Of a stretch of 64,000 nucleotides of DNA, positions 9,139 through 19,191 are shown piece after piece; position 1 is the first letter of the stretch; each line of letters starts with the position of its first letter. Made by a program: the position numbers and the translations under genes. Source of the DNA: Saccharomyces mikatae IFO 1815 (taxonomy: Eukaryota; Ascomycota; Saccharomycetes; Saccharomycetales; Saccharomycetaceae); NCBI RefSeq assembly GCF_947241705.1, contig NC_079271.1, positions 248,001-312,000 on the forward strand. Reading direction: 5' to 3'. The notes under the pieces were generated by a model, which ran no database searches, was not told where the DNA came from, and saw only the letters and a program-made list of their open reading frames with translations.

Positions 9139-11082
9139 ATGCAACTTTCATGGAAGGATATTCCTACCGTCGCTCCAGCAAATGACTTGTTGGACATTGT
9201 CTTGAACAGAACCCAGAGAAAGACACCAACTGTGATCAGGCCTGGTTTCAAGATTACGAGAATCAGAGCATTCTACATGCGTAAAGTGAAGTACACAGGT
9301 GAAGGTTTTGTGGAAAAATTTGAAGACATCTTAAAAGGTTTCCCCAACATTAATGACGTGCATCCTTTCCATAGGGATTTGATGGACACCTTATATGAGA
9401 AGAATCACTATAAAATATCGCTAGCTGCCATTTCTCGTGCTAAATCTCTTGTCGAACAAGTTGCCAGAGATTATGTTAGATTGCTGAAATTCGGTCAATC
9501 GCTGTTTCAATGTAAGCAATTGAAAAGGGCCGCTTTGGGTAGAATGGCCACTATAGTTAAGAAATTAAAGGACCCATTGGCCTATTTGGAACAAGTTAGA
9601 CAACACATAGGTAGATTGCCATCTATTGACCCAAATACCAGAACCCTGCTAATCTGTGGTTACCCAAATGTTGGTAAATCCTCATTTTTGAGATGCATCA
9701 CCAAATCAGACGTCGATGTTCAACCATATGCTTTCACAACCAAGAGCTTGTACGTCGGTCATTTTGACTATAAATATTTGAGATTTCAAGCAATTGATAC
9801 CCCTGGTATCTTAGATAGACCCACTGAAGAAATGAACAACATTGAAATGCAATCGATCTATGCGATTGCCCATTTACGTTCTTGTGTTTTGTATTTCATG
9901 GATCTTTCCGAACAATGTGGTTTCACTATTGAAGCTCAAGTGAAATTATTCCACTCTATTAAACCTCTATTCGCTAACAAGTCTGTCATGGTCGTTATTA
10001 ACAAAACCGATATTATCAGACCAGAGGACTTAGACGAAGAACGCGCACAATTATTGGAATCCGTTAAGGAGGTTCCAGGTGTTGAGATTATGACTTCTTC
10101 ATGTCAATTGGAAGAAAATGTTATGGAAGTTAGAAACAAGGCATGTGAAAAACTATTAGCCTCCAGAATTGAGAATAAACTAAAATCGCAATCAAGAATC
10201 AACAATGTTTTGAACAAGATTCATGTCGCTCAACCTCAAGCAAGAGATGATATTAAGAGAGCACCATTTATTCCTGAATCTGTTAAGAACTTGAAAAAAT
10301 ACGATCCTGAAGATCCAAACAGGAGAAAGTTGGCCAGGGATATTGAAGCTGAGAATGGTGGTGCTGGTGTTTTCAATGTTAACTTGAAGGACAAATATCT
10401 ATTAGATGATGATGAATGGAAGAATGATATCATGCCAGAAATCTTGGATGGTAAGAACGTCTATGATTTCTTGGACCCTGAAATCGCTGCCAAGTTGCAG
10501 GCTCTAGAAGAAGAAGAAGACAAATTGGAAAATGAAGGGTTCTACAATTCTGATGATGAAGAAGAGATCTACGATGGTTTCGAAGCATCAGAGGTGGATG
10601 ACATTAAGGAGAAGGCTTCATGGATTAGAAATAGGCAAAAGACGATGATTGCCGAGGCAAGAAATAGGAAGTCATTAAAGAACAAAGCCATTATGCCACG
10701 TTCTAAACTAACTAAGTCTTTTGGTAAAATGGAAGAACACATGTCTACTCTGGGTCATGATATGTCAACCTTACAAGATAAACAAAAGCGTGCCGCTCGT
10801 AAAAACCGTTATGTTGAAAGGGGCTCTGATGTTGTGTTTGGTGATCAGGATGCTTTGACAGCGTCCACCGACAACGGTGTCAAGTTGAGACAGACAGATA
10901 GACTGTTGGATGGTGTTGCAGATGGTTCTATGAGATCAAAGGCCGATAGAATGGCCAAGATGGAAAGAAGAGAAAGGAACAGACATGCAAAGCAAGGTGA
11001 ATCTGATAGACATAATGCTGTTTCCTTATCAAAGCATCTATTCAGTGGTAAGCGTGGTGTCGGTAAAACTGATTTCCGTTGA
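9139..11082 (+). CDS. NOG1: Nog1, nucleolar GTPase for 60S ribosome assembly
   Basis: Orthologue of YPL093W, 647 residues. Nog1 is an Obg-like GTPase of nucleolar pre-60S particles that inserts its tail into the exit tunnel and leaves at a late cytoplasmic step. G-motifs are all present: G1 GYPNVGKSS at 174-182, G3 DTPG at 220-223 and G4 NKTD at 288-291. A helical NOG1 domain precedes the GTPase domain. Acidic segments follow (around 450-490), and a Lys/Arg-rich C-terminal tail carries nuclear-targeting character. Codon use is strongly biased toward preferred codons compared with neighbours, as expected for a well-expressed biogenesis gene. Confidence 0.97.
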   Translation: MQLSWKDIPTVAPANDLLDIVLNRTQRKTPTVIRPGFKITRIRAFYMRKVKYTGEGFVEKFEDILKGFPNINDVHPFHRDLMDTLYEKNHYKISLAAISRAKSLVEQVARDYVRLLKFGQSLFQCKQLKRAALGRMATIVKKLKDPLAYLEQVRQHIGRLPSIDPNTRTLLICGYPNVGKSSFLRCITKSDVDVQPYAFTTKSLYVGHFDYKYLRFQAIDTPGILDRPTEEMNNIEMQSIYAIAHLRSCVLYFMDLSEQCGFTIEAQVKLFHSIKPLFANKSVMVVINKTDIIRPEDLDEERAQLLESVKEVPGVEIMTSSCQLEENVMEVRNKACEKLLASRIENKLKSQSRINNVLNKIHVAQPQARDDIKRAPFIPESVKNLKKYDPEDPNRRKLARDIEAENGGAGVFNVNLKDKYLLDDDEWKNDIMPEILDGKNVYDFLDPEIAAKLQALEEEEDKLENEGFYNSDDEEEIYDGFEASEVDDIKEKASWIRNRQKTMIAEARNRKSLKNKAIMPRSKLTKSFGKMEEHMSTLGHDMSTLQDKQKRAARKNRYVERGSDVVFGDQDALTASTDNGVKLRQTDRLLDGVADGSMRSKADRMAKMERRERNRHAKQGESDRHNAVSLSKHLFSGKRGVGKTDFR

Positions 11083-11913
11083 TTTCTCTACTTCTTATTC
11101 TTTCTTTTGCATGTACTTTAAAAAACATATGAATATGAATGTGAATGTACATACACGACATTCTAATCTTTTTGGGCTGGCAGGATTATCATTTAAATCT
11201 GATTTTCTTTTTCACTATTAGTGGTTTCTTTTTCCTTCTTTCTCAAATTCTCTCTTTTCCCTTTTTAAATCTTATCTAACTCTGTATAATAATAAAGAAC
11301 CAATTTAAGTTATCCATCAAGTCACACCATTACACATACATAGTATATGTAGCATTTCCGGTATATTACTGGACAAATACGAATAATCAAGAGTAAGAAA
11401 GGGGGAGGCCCGCAGTCACATTTCTACTTACCAATGACTCAACATATAAACTACTGTATATCCTATGCGGATGGAAGGTAAGAAACTGTTTTTTTGCTAT
11501 TAAAGAGCATCGTATAAGGCAACAAAAGCGCTGTCTCCCATCAATTAATTGATGGAATTCTGCAAACTATCATTTTTTTTTTCCTTGTGCCGTGTTTGTA
11601 AGCGAAAACCTGAAAATGGATGAAATCTCATCTGCGTGTTTGGCACATTGGGGTTGTATTTGACTTCTTTGCTTATTTTAGGCCTAGATCTTAATTGAAG
11701 TATTTAACAGAGGTTCAATAGAATAGTCAATCAGCATATAGTCCTTGTCTTGTTGCACTCAAAACATATGATACTGACTGCATAAGTTCTTCCCATATAG
11801 AGAATATATAAGCTATATTTGTTGTCCTTTAATAACGATTAGTGATTAAGCTAAAAAAGCACAAGGAACTCAAAGTCATATTACAGTGCCAAAGTGAACT
11901 CTCACAATAGAAT
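11083..11913. other. Intergenic: NOG1 terminator and SSU1 promoter
   Basis: 831 bases between two plus-strand genes. The left part has T-rich and TATATA-like transcript-end signals. The right part is the SSU1 promoter with an Fzf1-type site (annotated separately). No RNA gene, repeat or breakpoint sequence is visible, so SSU1 keeps its native neighbour here. Confidence 0.6.
11561..11577 (+). promoter_or_regulatory. Fzf1-type activator site in the SSU1 promoter
   Basis: The 17 bases at 11561-11577 contain CTATCA followed by a T run and fit the published Fzf1 consensus as I recall it (YGSMNMCTATCAYTTYY) at every position. The site lies about 340 bases before the SSU1 start. Fzf1 is the zinc-finger activator through which sulfite induces SSU1. 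Confidence 0.75.
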
Positions 11914-13290
11914 ATGGTTGCTAGTTGGATGTTCGCTGCCACAAGGCAATTCGATCCCTTCATGTTTGTTATGGTCATGGGTGTCGGCATTTCAGCAAAT
12001 ATTCTATATAGTTTCCCCTATCCCGCAAGATGGCTAAGAATATGCTCATATATCATGTTTGCTATCACATGTCTTATTTTTATTGCTGTACAGGCATTAC
12101 AACTCTTACATTTGATTGTCTATATTAAGGAGAAAAGTTTCAGAGAGTATTTTAATGATTTTTTTAGGAATATGAAGCACAACTTATTCTGGGGTACTTA
12201 TCCCATGGGCCTAGTCACAATTATAAATTTTTTAGCCACACTATCGAAAGAGTATACTAAGAGTAGTCCTATGGCTTCCAGGAACTTAATGATATTTGTT
12301 TACGTCCTATGGTGGTATGATCTCGCAGTTTGTTTGGTAACTGCCTGGGGTATCTCATTCCTTATCTGGCATGACTACTATTCTTTGGAAGGAATTGGAA
12401 ATTACCCTTCATATAATATCAGAATGGCATCTGAGAACATGAAGAGTATATTACTGTTAGATATTATTCCTCTGGTCGTCGTCGCTTCGAGTTGTGGAAC
12501 ATTCACGATGTCAGAAATATTCGGCATTACTTTTAATAGAAACATTCAGCTCATAACATTGATCATATGTGCTTTGACTTGGCTACATGCCATTATCTTC
12601 GTTTTCATACTGATTACAATATACTTCTGGAGTCTTTATATTAATAAGATCCCCCCGATGACGCAGGTTTTTACCTTGTTCCTGCTCTTGGGACCAATGG
12701 GTCAGGGAAGTTTTGGGGTTTTGTTACTTAGTGACAATATAAAAGAATATGTAGGCAAATATTACCCAACAGATAACATTACTAGAGAAGAGGAAATATT
12801 GACTATTGTGGTCCCATGGTGCTTCAAAGTTCTGGGTATGATTTCTGCTATGGCATTGCTTGCTATGGGCTATTTTTTTACTGTCATTTCCATTGTATCG
12901 ATTCTATCGTATTACAATGAAAGAGAAACTGAAAATGAGACGGGAAAGGTAAGAAGAGTTTACACCTTCCATAAAGGATTTTGGGGGATGACTTTTCCGA
13001 TGGGAACTATGTCTTTGGGGAATGAGGAGTTGTATGTGCAATATAATCAGTACGTTCCACTATACGCATTCAGAGTCCTAGCTACGATATATGGCGGTAT
13101 TTGCGTTTGTTGGACAATTTTATGTCTTTCGTGTACATTGTATGAGTACACAAAAAAAGCACTTCATGCTGCCCATAAATCCTCACTATTCTCAGAAGCA
13201 GGTACGGAGAAGACGTTCACCTCTCCATATAATAGTACTGAAAGTGTGGAAGAATCGAATTCGGCTCTAGATTTTACGCGTTTGGCTTAA
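11914..13290 (+). CDS. SSU1: Ssu1, plasma-membrane sulfite efflux pump
   Basis: Orthologue of YPL092W, 458 residues as in S. cerevisiae. Ssu1 exports sulfite and is the main determinant of sulfite tolerance. The protein is almost wholly hydrophobic with about ten membrane segments, the TDT (tellurite-resistance/dicarboxylate) family fold. The motif FWGTYPMGLVTI (around residue 91) and the related GFWGMTFPMGTMSL (around 357) are the two halves of the pseudo-symmetric pore. The C-terminal tail (about 420-458) is polar and Ser-rich. The frame is complete. Confidence 0.96.
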   Translation: MVASWMFAATRQFDPFMFVMVMGVGISANILYSFPYPARWLRICSYIMFAITCLIFIAVQALQLLHLIVYIKEKSFREYFNDFFRNMKHNLFWGTYPMGLVTIINFLATLSKEYTKSSPMASRNLMIFVYVLWWYDLAVCLVTAWGISFLIWHDYYSLEGIGNYPSYNIRMASENMKSILLLDIIPLVVVASSCGTFTMSEIFGITFNRNIQLITLIICALTWLHAIIFVFILITIYFWSLYINKIPPMTQVFTLFLLLGPMGQGSFGVLLLSDNIKEYVGKYYPTDNITREEEILTIVVPWCFKVLGMISAMALLAMGYFFTVISIVSILSYYNERETENETGKVRRVYTFHKGFWGMTFPMGTMSLGNEELYVQYNQYVPLYAFRVLATIYGGICVCWTILCLSCTLYEYTKKALHAAHKSSLFSEAGTEKTFTSPYNSTESVEESNSALDFTRLA

Positions 13291-13607
13291 AACTCTGATC
13301 TTTATATGTACATAATCATCAAGCATTTTCACATAACAGTTTCGCTAAACAACTTCATTCGTTTAATCAGTATCTGTTGTTTTACCCTTTTGTGGTGGTT
13401 GTCATAGTGCCTGATATTTTTGATGTCAATTAGTAAGCGCCACCCTTGTTAATTTTTCGAGGATTTCGGAGCTTTTTTTCATTTGGAATCTAGTGTTGAA
13501 ATGAGTCTAAAAAAGAATGAGAAACATCTCTGAATCTTCTTAGATGCTTCTCAACAATTAGTTATATTTTTTTTCAACCACGCATACTTATTGGTTTACA
13601 AAACTTT
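13291..13607. promoter_or_regulatory. GLR1 promoter region with a Yap1-type site
   Basis: 317 bases between SSU1 and GLR1. TTAGTAA at 13430-13436 is the reverse complement of TTACTAA, the Yap1 response element, about 170 bases before the GLR1 start. Yap1 induces glutathione reductase during oxidative stress in S. cerevisiae. T-tracts near 13470 and 13568 are typical nucleosome-poor promoter sequence. Confidence 0.65.
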
Positions 13608-15059
13608 ATGCTTTCTAGAACCAAACAATCATTCAAAACTTTTCAGATAAGAACTATGTCTATGAATATTAAGCACTATGATTATCTCGTCATCGGGGGT
13701 GGCTCAGGAGGTGTTGCCTCCGCAAGAAGAGCTGCATCCTATGGTGCTAAGACTTTGTTGATTGAAGCCAAGGCCCTAGGTGGCACCTGTGTTAACGTTG
13801 GTTGTGTCCCCAAGAAGGTCATGTGGTATGCTTCTGACCTGGCTACCAGAGTTTCCCATGCAAAGGAGTATGGATTATACCAGGATCTTCCATTAGATAA
13901 GGAGCATTTGACTTTTAATTGGCCCGAATTCAAGCAAAAAAGGGATGCGTATGTTCATAGACTAAATGGTATATATCAAAAGAATTTAGACAAAGAGAAA
14001 GTGGATGTTGTATTCGGGTGGGCTAGGTTTAATAAGGATGGTAAGGTCGAAGTGCAAAAAAGGGACAATACCACTGAAGTTTATTCGGCTGATCACATTC
14101 TAGTTGCTACTGGTGGTAAGGCAATTTTCCCTGAAAACATTCCCGGTTTCGATTTAGGTACGGATTCAGATGGGTTTTTCAGATTAGAAAAACAACCCAA
14201 GAAAATAGTTGTTGTTGGTGCTGGTTATATCGGTATTGAGTTAGCAGGTGTTTTTAATGGGCTAGGGTCCGAAACGCATCTAGTTATTAGAGGCGAAACT
14301 GTCTTGAGAAAATTCGATGAATGTATTCAGAATACTATTACTGACCATTACGTGAACGAAGGTATCCACGTTCATAAACTGTCCAAAATTGTCAAAGTGG
14401 AAAAAAATGAAGTAACCAACAAATTAAAAATACATATGAATGACTCAAAGTCTATTGACGATGTTGACGAATTGATTTGGACAATTGGACGTAAATCCCA
14501 TTTAGGTATGGGTTCAGAAAATGTAGGTATTAAGCTTAACTCTCACGATCAGATTATTGCTGATGAATATCAAAATACCAATATTCCTAACATTTATTCC
14601 TTAGGCGATGTTGTGGGTAAAGTTGAATTGACACCTGTTGCTATTGCAGCAGGTAGAAAACTGTCTAATAGATTGTTTGGTCCAGAGAAATTCCGCAACG
14701 ATAAACTTGATTATAAAAATGTTCCCAGTGTAATTTTCTCACATCCAGAAGCAGGCTCCATTGGTATATCTGAAAAGGAAGCTATTGAAAAGTACGGTAA
14801 GGAGAATATAAAAGTCTACAATTCTAAATTTACCGCCATGTATTACGCTATGTTGAGTGAAAAATCACCTACAAGATATAAAATTGTTTGTGCGGGACCA
14901 GATGAAAAGATTGTCGGGCTGCATATTGTGGGTGATTCCTCTGCAGAAATCTTGCAAGGGTTTGGTGTTGCTATAAAGATGGGTGCTACCAAGGCTGATT
15001 TCGATAATTGTGTTGCTATTCATCCTACTAGCGCGGAAGAATTGGTTACTATGAGATGA
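13608..15059 (+). CDS. GLR1: Glutathione reductase, cytosolic and mitochondrial
   Basis: Orthologue of YPL091W, 483 residues. It reduces oxidised glutathione with NADPH. The FAD-binding motif ([18 protein letters not shown]) opens the core. The redox-active disulfide is Cys61-Cys66 in [13 protein letters not shown]. The NADPH-binding fold [16 protein letters not shown] follows, and the dimer-interface His472/Glu477 (HPTSAEE) closes the protein. Two in-frame starts, Met1 and Met17, bracket a basic amphipathic peptide ([15 protein letters not shown]). In S. cerevisiae the long form goes to mitochondria and the short form stays in the cytosol, and both starts are kept here. It is convergent with RPS6A. 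Confidence 0.97.
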   Translation: MLSRTKQSFKTFQIRTMSMNIKHYDYLVIGGGSGGVASARRAASYGAKTLLIEAKALGGTCVNVGCVPKKVMWYASDLATRVSHAKEYGLYQDLPLDKEHLTFNWPEFKQKRDAYVHRLNGIYQKNLDKEKVDVVFGWARFNKDGKVEVQKRDNTTEVYSADHILVATGGKAIFPENIPGFDLGTDSDGFFRLEKQPKKIVVVGAGYIGIELAGVFNGLGSETHLVIRGETVLRKFDECIQNTITDHYVNEGIHVHKLSKIVKVEKNEVTNKLKIHMNDSKSIDDVDELIWTIGRKSHLGMGSENVGIKLNSHDQIIADEYQNTNIPNIYSLGDVVGKVELTPVAIAAGRKLSNRLFGPEKFRNDKLDYKNVPSVIFSHPEAGSIGISEKEAIEKYGKENIKVYNSKFTAMYYAMLSEKSPTRYKIVCAGPDEKIVGLHIVGDSSAEILQGFGVAIKMGATKADFDNCVAIHPTSAEELVTMR

Positions 15060-15393
15060 GACAATTAAATTGGACAATCGATCTGGTGCTGCTATATAGA
15101 ACTTTCATACACTTGTAAATAATCCTATATAGCTTATCGAAGCACGTGTCAAATCTATCGCTTCTATTTCAAGAGGTGTCTTTCTAAAAGTGATGTTTAA
15201 TAACATTCCGCGACGTGATGAACGAGCTTGCTCATAATTCATTTCAACTCCCTTTTACAATACATATGATTATTTTTCTTTTTGTTTACTATATAAAAAA
15301 TAGAGTTATTTGATTTTAAGCTTAGAAATACACAAAATACAGAATAAGAAAGAAGTTTTTGAACAAGGTTCTAATTTTCACTGCTTTCTAAAT
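15060..15393. other. Convergent intergenic region GLR1/RPS6A
   Basis: 334 AT-rich bases holding two facing transcript ends. T- and A-rich tracts around 15270-15310 are plausible polyadenylation sequence. No gene or structured RNA is recognised. Confidence 0.5.
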
Positions 15394-16501
15394 TTAAGCC
15401 TTCAAAGAAGAAGCTCTTCTCTTTCTGATTTCAGCCTTTTCAGCTTTTCTTTCAGACAATCTCTTAGCCAACAATTGAGCGTATTCAGCAGCAGCTTCTC
15501 TTTGAGCTTGAGCATTTCTGACCTTCAAAGCTCTTTGGTGTCTCTTTCTTTGCAATCTTTGAGGAGTGACCAATCTTTGGATCTTTGGAGCCTTGGTGTA
15601 AGTCTTTTCACCCTTGGTAACTTCTCTTCTGATAACGAAATCACGAACGTCATCTTCCTTGGACAAACCGAAGAACTTTCTAATGTTGTTAGCTCTCTTT
15701 GGACCCAATCTCTTTGGAACAGTGGTGTCAGTTAGACCTTCCAATTCTTGCTCACCCTTCTTGATAATGACCAAAGCCAAAACAGCCAAATCTGGGCCAA
15801 CAATGGCACCTCTGACGGACTTTCTCTTTCTTTCACCGTCACGTCTTGGTCTGTAACAAGAAACGTTCTTGGTTAGTAGCAACTTGATTCTAGTTGGCAA
15901 CAAAACACCTTGTTTCATTGGGAAACCTTGTTTGTCGTTACCACCGGAAATCTTGAAGACGTAACCCTTGAATTCGTCGCCAACAGCTTCACCATCGACT
16001 TCTTGACCAATTCTCTTGTCAAAGAAAACACGGATACGGTGCTCATCATCAATTTCGAAGGTCTTTTGAGACCCGTTAACTGGGTAAGAAATGTTCAACT
16101 ATATTAATTTCAACAGAATATTTAGAATTATGTTAGTAAACCATTGAAAAATGAATGATGGATAAGTGAAACTTTGTCATGCTGGATAATAAATAAGCAG
16201 CTACCGGGTTAACCTATTTCCCATGGAACTATTTCTGGTTTGGGGGATATGAGCTTTTCAGTTTGATGATTTGCGATAACCCAGATCCGTAGTTGTGCTC
16301 TTTGTTCAAGAACGATGTTGCTTAAAGAATCAATTGGCGTATTGTAGTCTTTCTACACTGCTTATTTGCATAAATACTGGTCGCAATAAGACCTTAAGAT
16401 GTTCAATTTTCGTTATATTTCTTTTCCGTTTCGTATTATTATTCCACAAATAAAGTTTCTCTATTGATCCGTCATGGTGTCATTATAAATCATACCTTCA
16501 T
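15394..16501 (-). CDS. RPS6A: 40S ribosomal protein eS6 (Rps6A), spliced
   Basis: Orthologue of YPL090C. Exon 1 is six bases (ATGAAG, 16496-16501). Exon 2 is 15394-16098 and begins TTG AAC ATT, so the joined protein starts [13 protein letters not shown] and has 236 residues. eS6 is the 40S protein phosphorylated through TORC1 and Ypk3; the target serines lie in the C-terminal RRASSLKA. The Arg/Lys-rich C-terminal helix and the strongly biased codons are those of a highly expressed ribosomal gene. An unspliced reading would start at TTG in exon 2 and is not the real start. It is convergent with GLR1; Rap1 sites lie upstream. Confidence 0.96.
16099..16495 (-). other. RPS6A intron (397 bases)
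   Basis: On the minus strand the intron begins GTATGA, a variant of the usual GTATGT. The branch site TACTAAC is at 16132-16138, and the intron ends in ATATAG. Branch-to-acceptor spacing is about 32 bases. Splicing joins ATG AAG to TTG AAC and restores the known eS6 N-terminus. Confidence 0.93.
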
Positions 16502-16619
16502 GATGTATAGTCTGTCTTCACTCTTTTGTCAGTAACCTTAAGCAAAAATAAAAAACTATTAACTACTATTGACAACTACATTTGCTAATACTATACATGA
16601 AATTTCAAGAAAATTGCAA

Positions 16620-16840
16620 TATCTTGAGGTTCCTAGACGTAGATACTGGACTCACCTAGGAGACAGCTAGTTAGTGGCATTCCTCCGACGCCTGCAAGGG
16701 GAGACACTTTCCAGCTGGAAATGAAAGATGGACTTGGAACGGCGCCACTGACCGGGGGGGCTAGGGAGAGTTCCAAGCAGCTCCCTGCCTACGCATCCGC
16801 TGGTGTCCAATACGACTTCCGACGATGATCCCGTAAGCTG
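16620..16840. other. GC-rich, foldable island upstream of RPS6A
   Basis: This stretch is far richer in G+C than the surrounding intergenic DNA: by hand count about 70% in 16741-16800 and 53% in 16681-16740. It holds a perfect 14-base palindrome (16708-16721, TTTCCAGCTGGAAA). It also has an 8-base inverted repeat CTTGGAAC/GTTCCAAG (16733-16740 and 16770-16777) and a competing AGGGAG/CTCCCT stem (16763-16768 and 16781-16786). It lies between the RPS6A exon 1 and the Rap1 sites. I do not recognise it as any snoRNA or known element. A short open frame across it has no coding character. Confidence 0.5.
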
Positions 16841-16920
16841 TTTTTTATTTGATATGTCCGAATATCGGTAAATACTTCGCGCAGAATTCATTTCCACAAA
16901 CTGTTGCAAAAACAATACAA

Positions 16921-16958
16921 TGTATGGGTCCAACAAAGGGTAGTGAATGTACGGATGT
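16921..16958 (-). promoter_or_regulatory. Paired Rap1 sites for RPS6A
   Basis: TGTATGGGT at 16921-16929 and TGTACGGATGT at 16948-16958 are Rap1 sites read on the minus strand (ACCCATACA and ACATCCGTACA). They are about 420-457 bases upstream of the RPS6A ATG and one to two helical turns apart, the usual architecture for Rap1-Fhl1-Ifh1-driven ribosomal protein genes. Confidence 0.8.
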
Positions 16959-17223
16959 ATAACATAAAGAAGAACCTACTTTTTTATCTTTCGCTGTTTT
17001 ATGTCGATACTTACTAACACCAAGAGACAAATATGGCCAGTGGACAGTGTAAAAAAAATAACTGCCAATGCAATAAACGTTTTTAGATATTTTCTTCTTC
17101 TTGGGCGCTTATTACGTAAATATGTGTATCAATACTTAAGTAAATGAAAAGGGAAGGAAAGTGATTATTTTGTAAAAAGAAATTTCTTATGCTTGTGATA
17201 TTAGTGCAAATCAATGAGTTCGT

Positions 17224-19191
17224 TCAAATTTTGCTTGAGTTCTTCTCTCCTGAGATGTCAGTTGAAAAATTGAAGAATTTCGTACCCAGTGGTGTTTGAG
17301 CAGTATTAATGTAGGGAGTTAACCCAGTATTCCCATTATATGCGGCAGCAGCAGCATCATATGTGTTCGAGTTGGGGTGGTTATTCGTGTCACCGTTATT
17401 GGCATGTTCCAAAATAGCCGGTCCATTTACAGATCTATCTTCATTGTTATTGTAATAATTGTTATTGCTGTTGCTACTTTTGTTGCTGCTGTTGTTGTTA
17501 TTATTGTTATTGTTTGGGGCTGGTTGTCCGGGAGGAAAGGCACCAGTGGCGGTTGTATTTCCGGCTTTGGCGCTGCCAGGCCCCACTGCCCAGTCTGGGA
17601 ACATTGAAATTGACGAAACATTTGGAGAATTACTCATTAAATCATGAACGAACTTTGATGGTAGTGAACCAGTGGGAGGGCCATTGCTAGTCTCAGGGCC
17701 GGAAAAAGTTGGAGGACGCCCCGTGAAAGTTGAGGTTAGTGGTACAGTCTGGGTCTGCTTTTTAAAGGACATTTGTTGGTACTGTTGAGCTTGTCTTTGA
17801 GCTAGAAAAGATGATGCATTTTGTTGAAAAGGTCCGCCAGGAATATTTGATGGTTGCAAAGGGGTGGCAATATACGGCTGTGTCGCTGAAAACAGAGGAG
17901 AAGAGCCATTTCCGAATGAATATGGATGATGCTGATTGCTGCTATTGTTATTGGGACTGTTAGATGAGTTCGTATTTGGCAATTTTATCACCACTCTACC
18001 ATTATTGCCCTTTTGAAGAGTCATGGAACCTGAGCCAGAGGCCGATAGGGGGGAAACTTTGCCAGATCGACTTGTTTTATTTTCATTAATGATCTGAGAA
18101 GATCCCATACTATTCCCGTTTGCTGATGTGGATGAGGCAGAGGAGGGTTCACTTGGAATGGCAGAATTACTTGTAAAATTGTTGTTAGGGATTCTCACAC
18201 GAAGCACTGGTCTCGCGGACAATTTCCTTCTGGCTTTAACAGTTTGTTGAATGGAGTCTCCTAAAGAATTAGGTGATGACTGAATGTGAGTACTGTTGTC
18301 ATTGCTATTACTATTACTGTTGTCAAGCTTCAGTTCCTGCTTTGGAGTTCTGGAAGTTGCACTACTGAACGGCTTACTAAATTTATTTGGTGAAACAGAG
18401 ATGGGCGGAGGACGAGCACTAAATGAGGAGCCCTGAAAACCTGGCAATTTTGGAAAATCTACAGTGGAGGGAGAAGATGAACTAGATGAAGGTTGGTTGA
18501 GATTGTACATGTTGCTATGGTATGGTCTCGGTATATTCTGCTGCTGCTGCTGCTGCTGCTGTTGATGTTGTTGCAAAATTCTATTTTTCATTTGTAAAGG
18601 ATCCGGTTTCAGTCTTTTCAAGCGCTGTAGGGGTGGCAATGCATTCTCATGGTGATTTTTACTATGATTATTACCATCTATTTTTGAAATGAGTGCCGTC
18701 GGAGATAACAGTTTCAACTGCGTAGTCGATATTTCTCTATTAAAAGTTTTTTTATTTATGCTCATATTTGTATCTCTTTCGAAATTGACTTGATTGTCTG
18801 GTTCCTTATCACTGTTCTCATCATTATTTTCTATATGGTTCATTACCGTAGGGTTCGATGTAGAAGCTTTATTCGTTGTTGATGTTCTCAGTAGTTCTTG
18901 GTTTATGTTCACAGATGCACTTTTGTGGAAGTCTCCATAATCGGAGGGGTCTTTCGTCTCGTGAAGTAAGTTTTTGTCATTCTGGTAATGGTCAATTAAA
19001 TCGTTTGTATCCACAGAAGAAAACTCATAAAATGTATTATTGGATCCCAGTATAATGACCGCTATGTCTACCTGGCAAAGAACAGATAATTCATGGGCTT
19101 TCTTAAAAAGACCCGCTTTACGTTTTATAAACGTAACAGCTCTATTTCTATCGTCAGAAATTCTCTGAATTTCGATTTTCCGTCTACCCAT
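17224..19191 (-). CDS. RLM1: Rlm1, MADS-box transcription factor of the cell-wall integrity pathway
   Basis: Orthologue of YPL089C, 655 residues, about 20 shorter than S. cerevisiae as I recall it. Rlm1 is phosphorylated by Slt2/Mpk1 and activates cell-wall genes through CTA(W)4TAG sites. The MADS domain is complete at residues 1-60 ([20 protein letters not shown] onward, then [20 protein letters not shown]) and is of the MEF2 type, followed by a MEF2-like extension. The rest is low complexity: a run of nine glutamines, several Asn/Ser runs and proline-serine stretches, expected to be disordered activation and docking regions. Length differences probably come from these repeats. Confidence 0.95.
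   Translation of the reverse strand: MGRRKIEIQRISDDRNRAVTFIKRKAGLFKKAHELSVLCQVDIAVIILGSNNTFYEFSSVDTNDLIDHYQNDKNLLHETKDPSDYGDFHKSASVNINQELLRTSTTNKASTSNPTVMNHIENNDENSDKEPDNQVNFERDTNMSINKKTFNREISTTQLKLLSPTALISKIDGNNHSKNHHENALPPLQRLKRLKPDPLQMKNRILQQHQQQQQQQQQNIPRPYHSNMYNLNQPSSSSSSPSTVDFPKLPGFQGSSFSARPPPISVSPNKFSKPFSSATSRTPKQELKLDNSNSNSNDNSTHIQSSPNSLGDSIQQTVKARRKLSARPVLRVRIPNNNFTSNSAIPSEPSSASSTSANGNSMGSSQIINENKTSRSGKVSPLSASGSGSMTLQKGNNGRVVIKLPNTNSSNSPNNNSSNQHHPYSFGNGSSPLFSATQPYIATPLQPSNIPGGPFQQNASSFLAQRQAQQYQQMSFKKQTQTVPLTSTFTGRPPTFSGPETSNGPPTGSLPSKFVHDLMSNSPNVSSISMFPDWAVGPGSAKAGNTTATGAFPPGQPAPNNNNNNNNSSNKSSNSNNNYYNNNEDRSVNGPAILEHANNGDTNNHPNSNTYDAAAAAYNGNTGLTPYINTAQTPLGTKFFNFSTDISGEKNSSKI
17449..17515 (-). 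repeat. Asn-coding trinucleotide-like repeat in RLM1
   Basis: Imperfect ATT/GTT-type repeats (AAC/AAT on the coding strand) encode clustered asparagines and serines ([19 protein letters not shown]). Replication slippage here is a likely source of length variation in Rlm1. Confidence 0.7.
18538..18573 (-). repeat. CAG/CAA glutamine microsatellite in RLM1
   Basis: Eight consecutive CTG triplets (18538-18561; CAG on the coding strand) plus a TTG give nine glutamines, then one histidine codon and two more glutamines. It lies in the disordered linker of Rlm1. Confidence 0.85.

Noticed and set aside
16667-16936. Open frame of 89 codons on the minus strand upstream of RPS6A
   Set aside because: It runs through the GC-rich island and the first Rap1 region, has arginine-rich, non-protein-like composition, and overlaps the expected RPS6A promoter.
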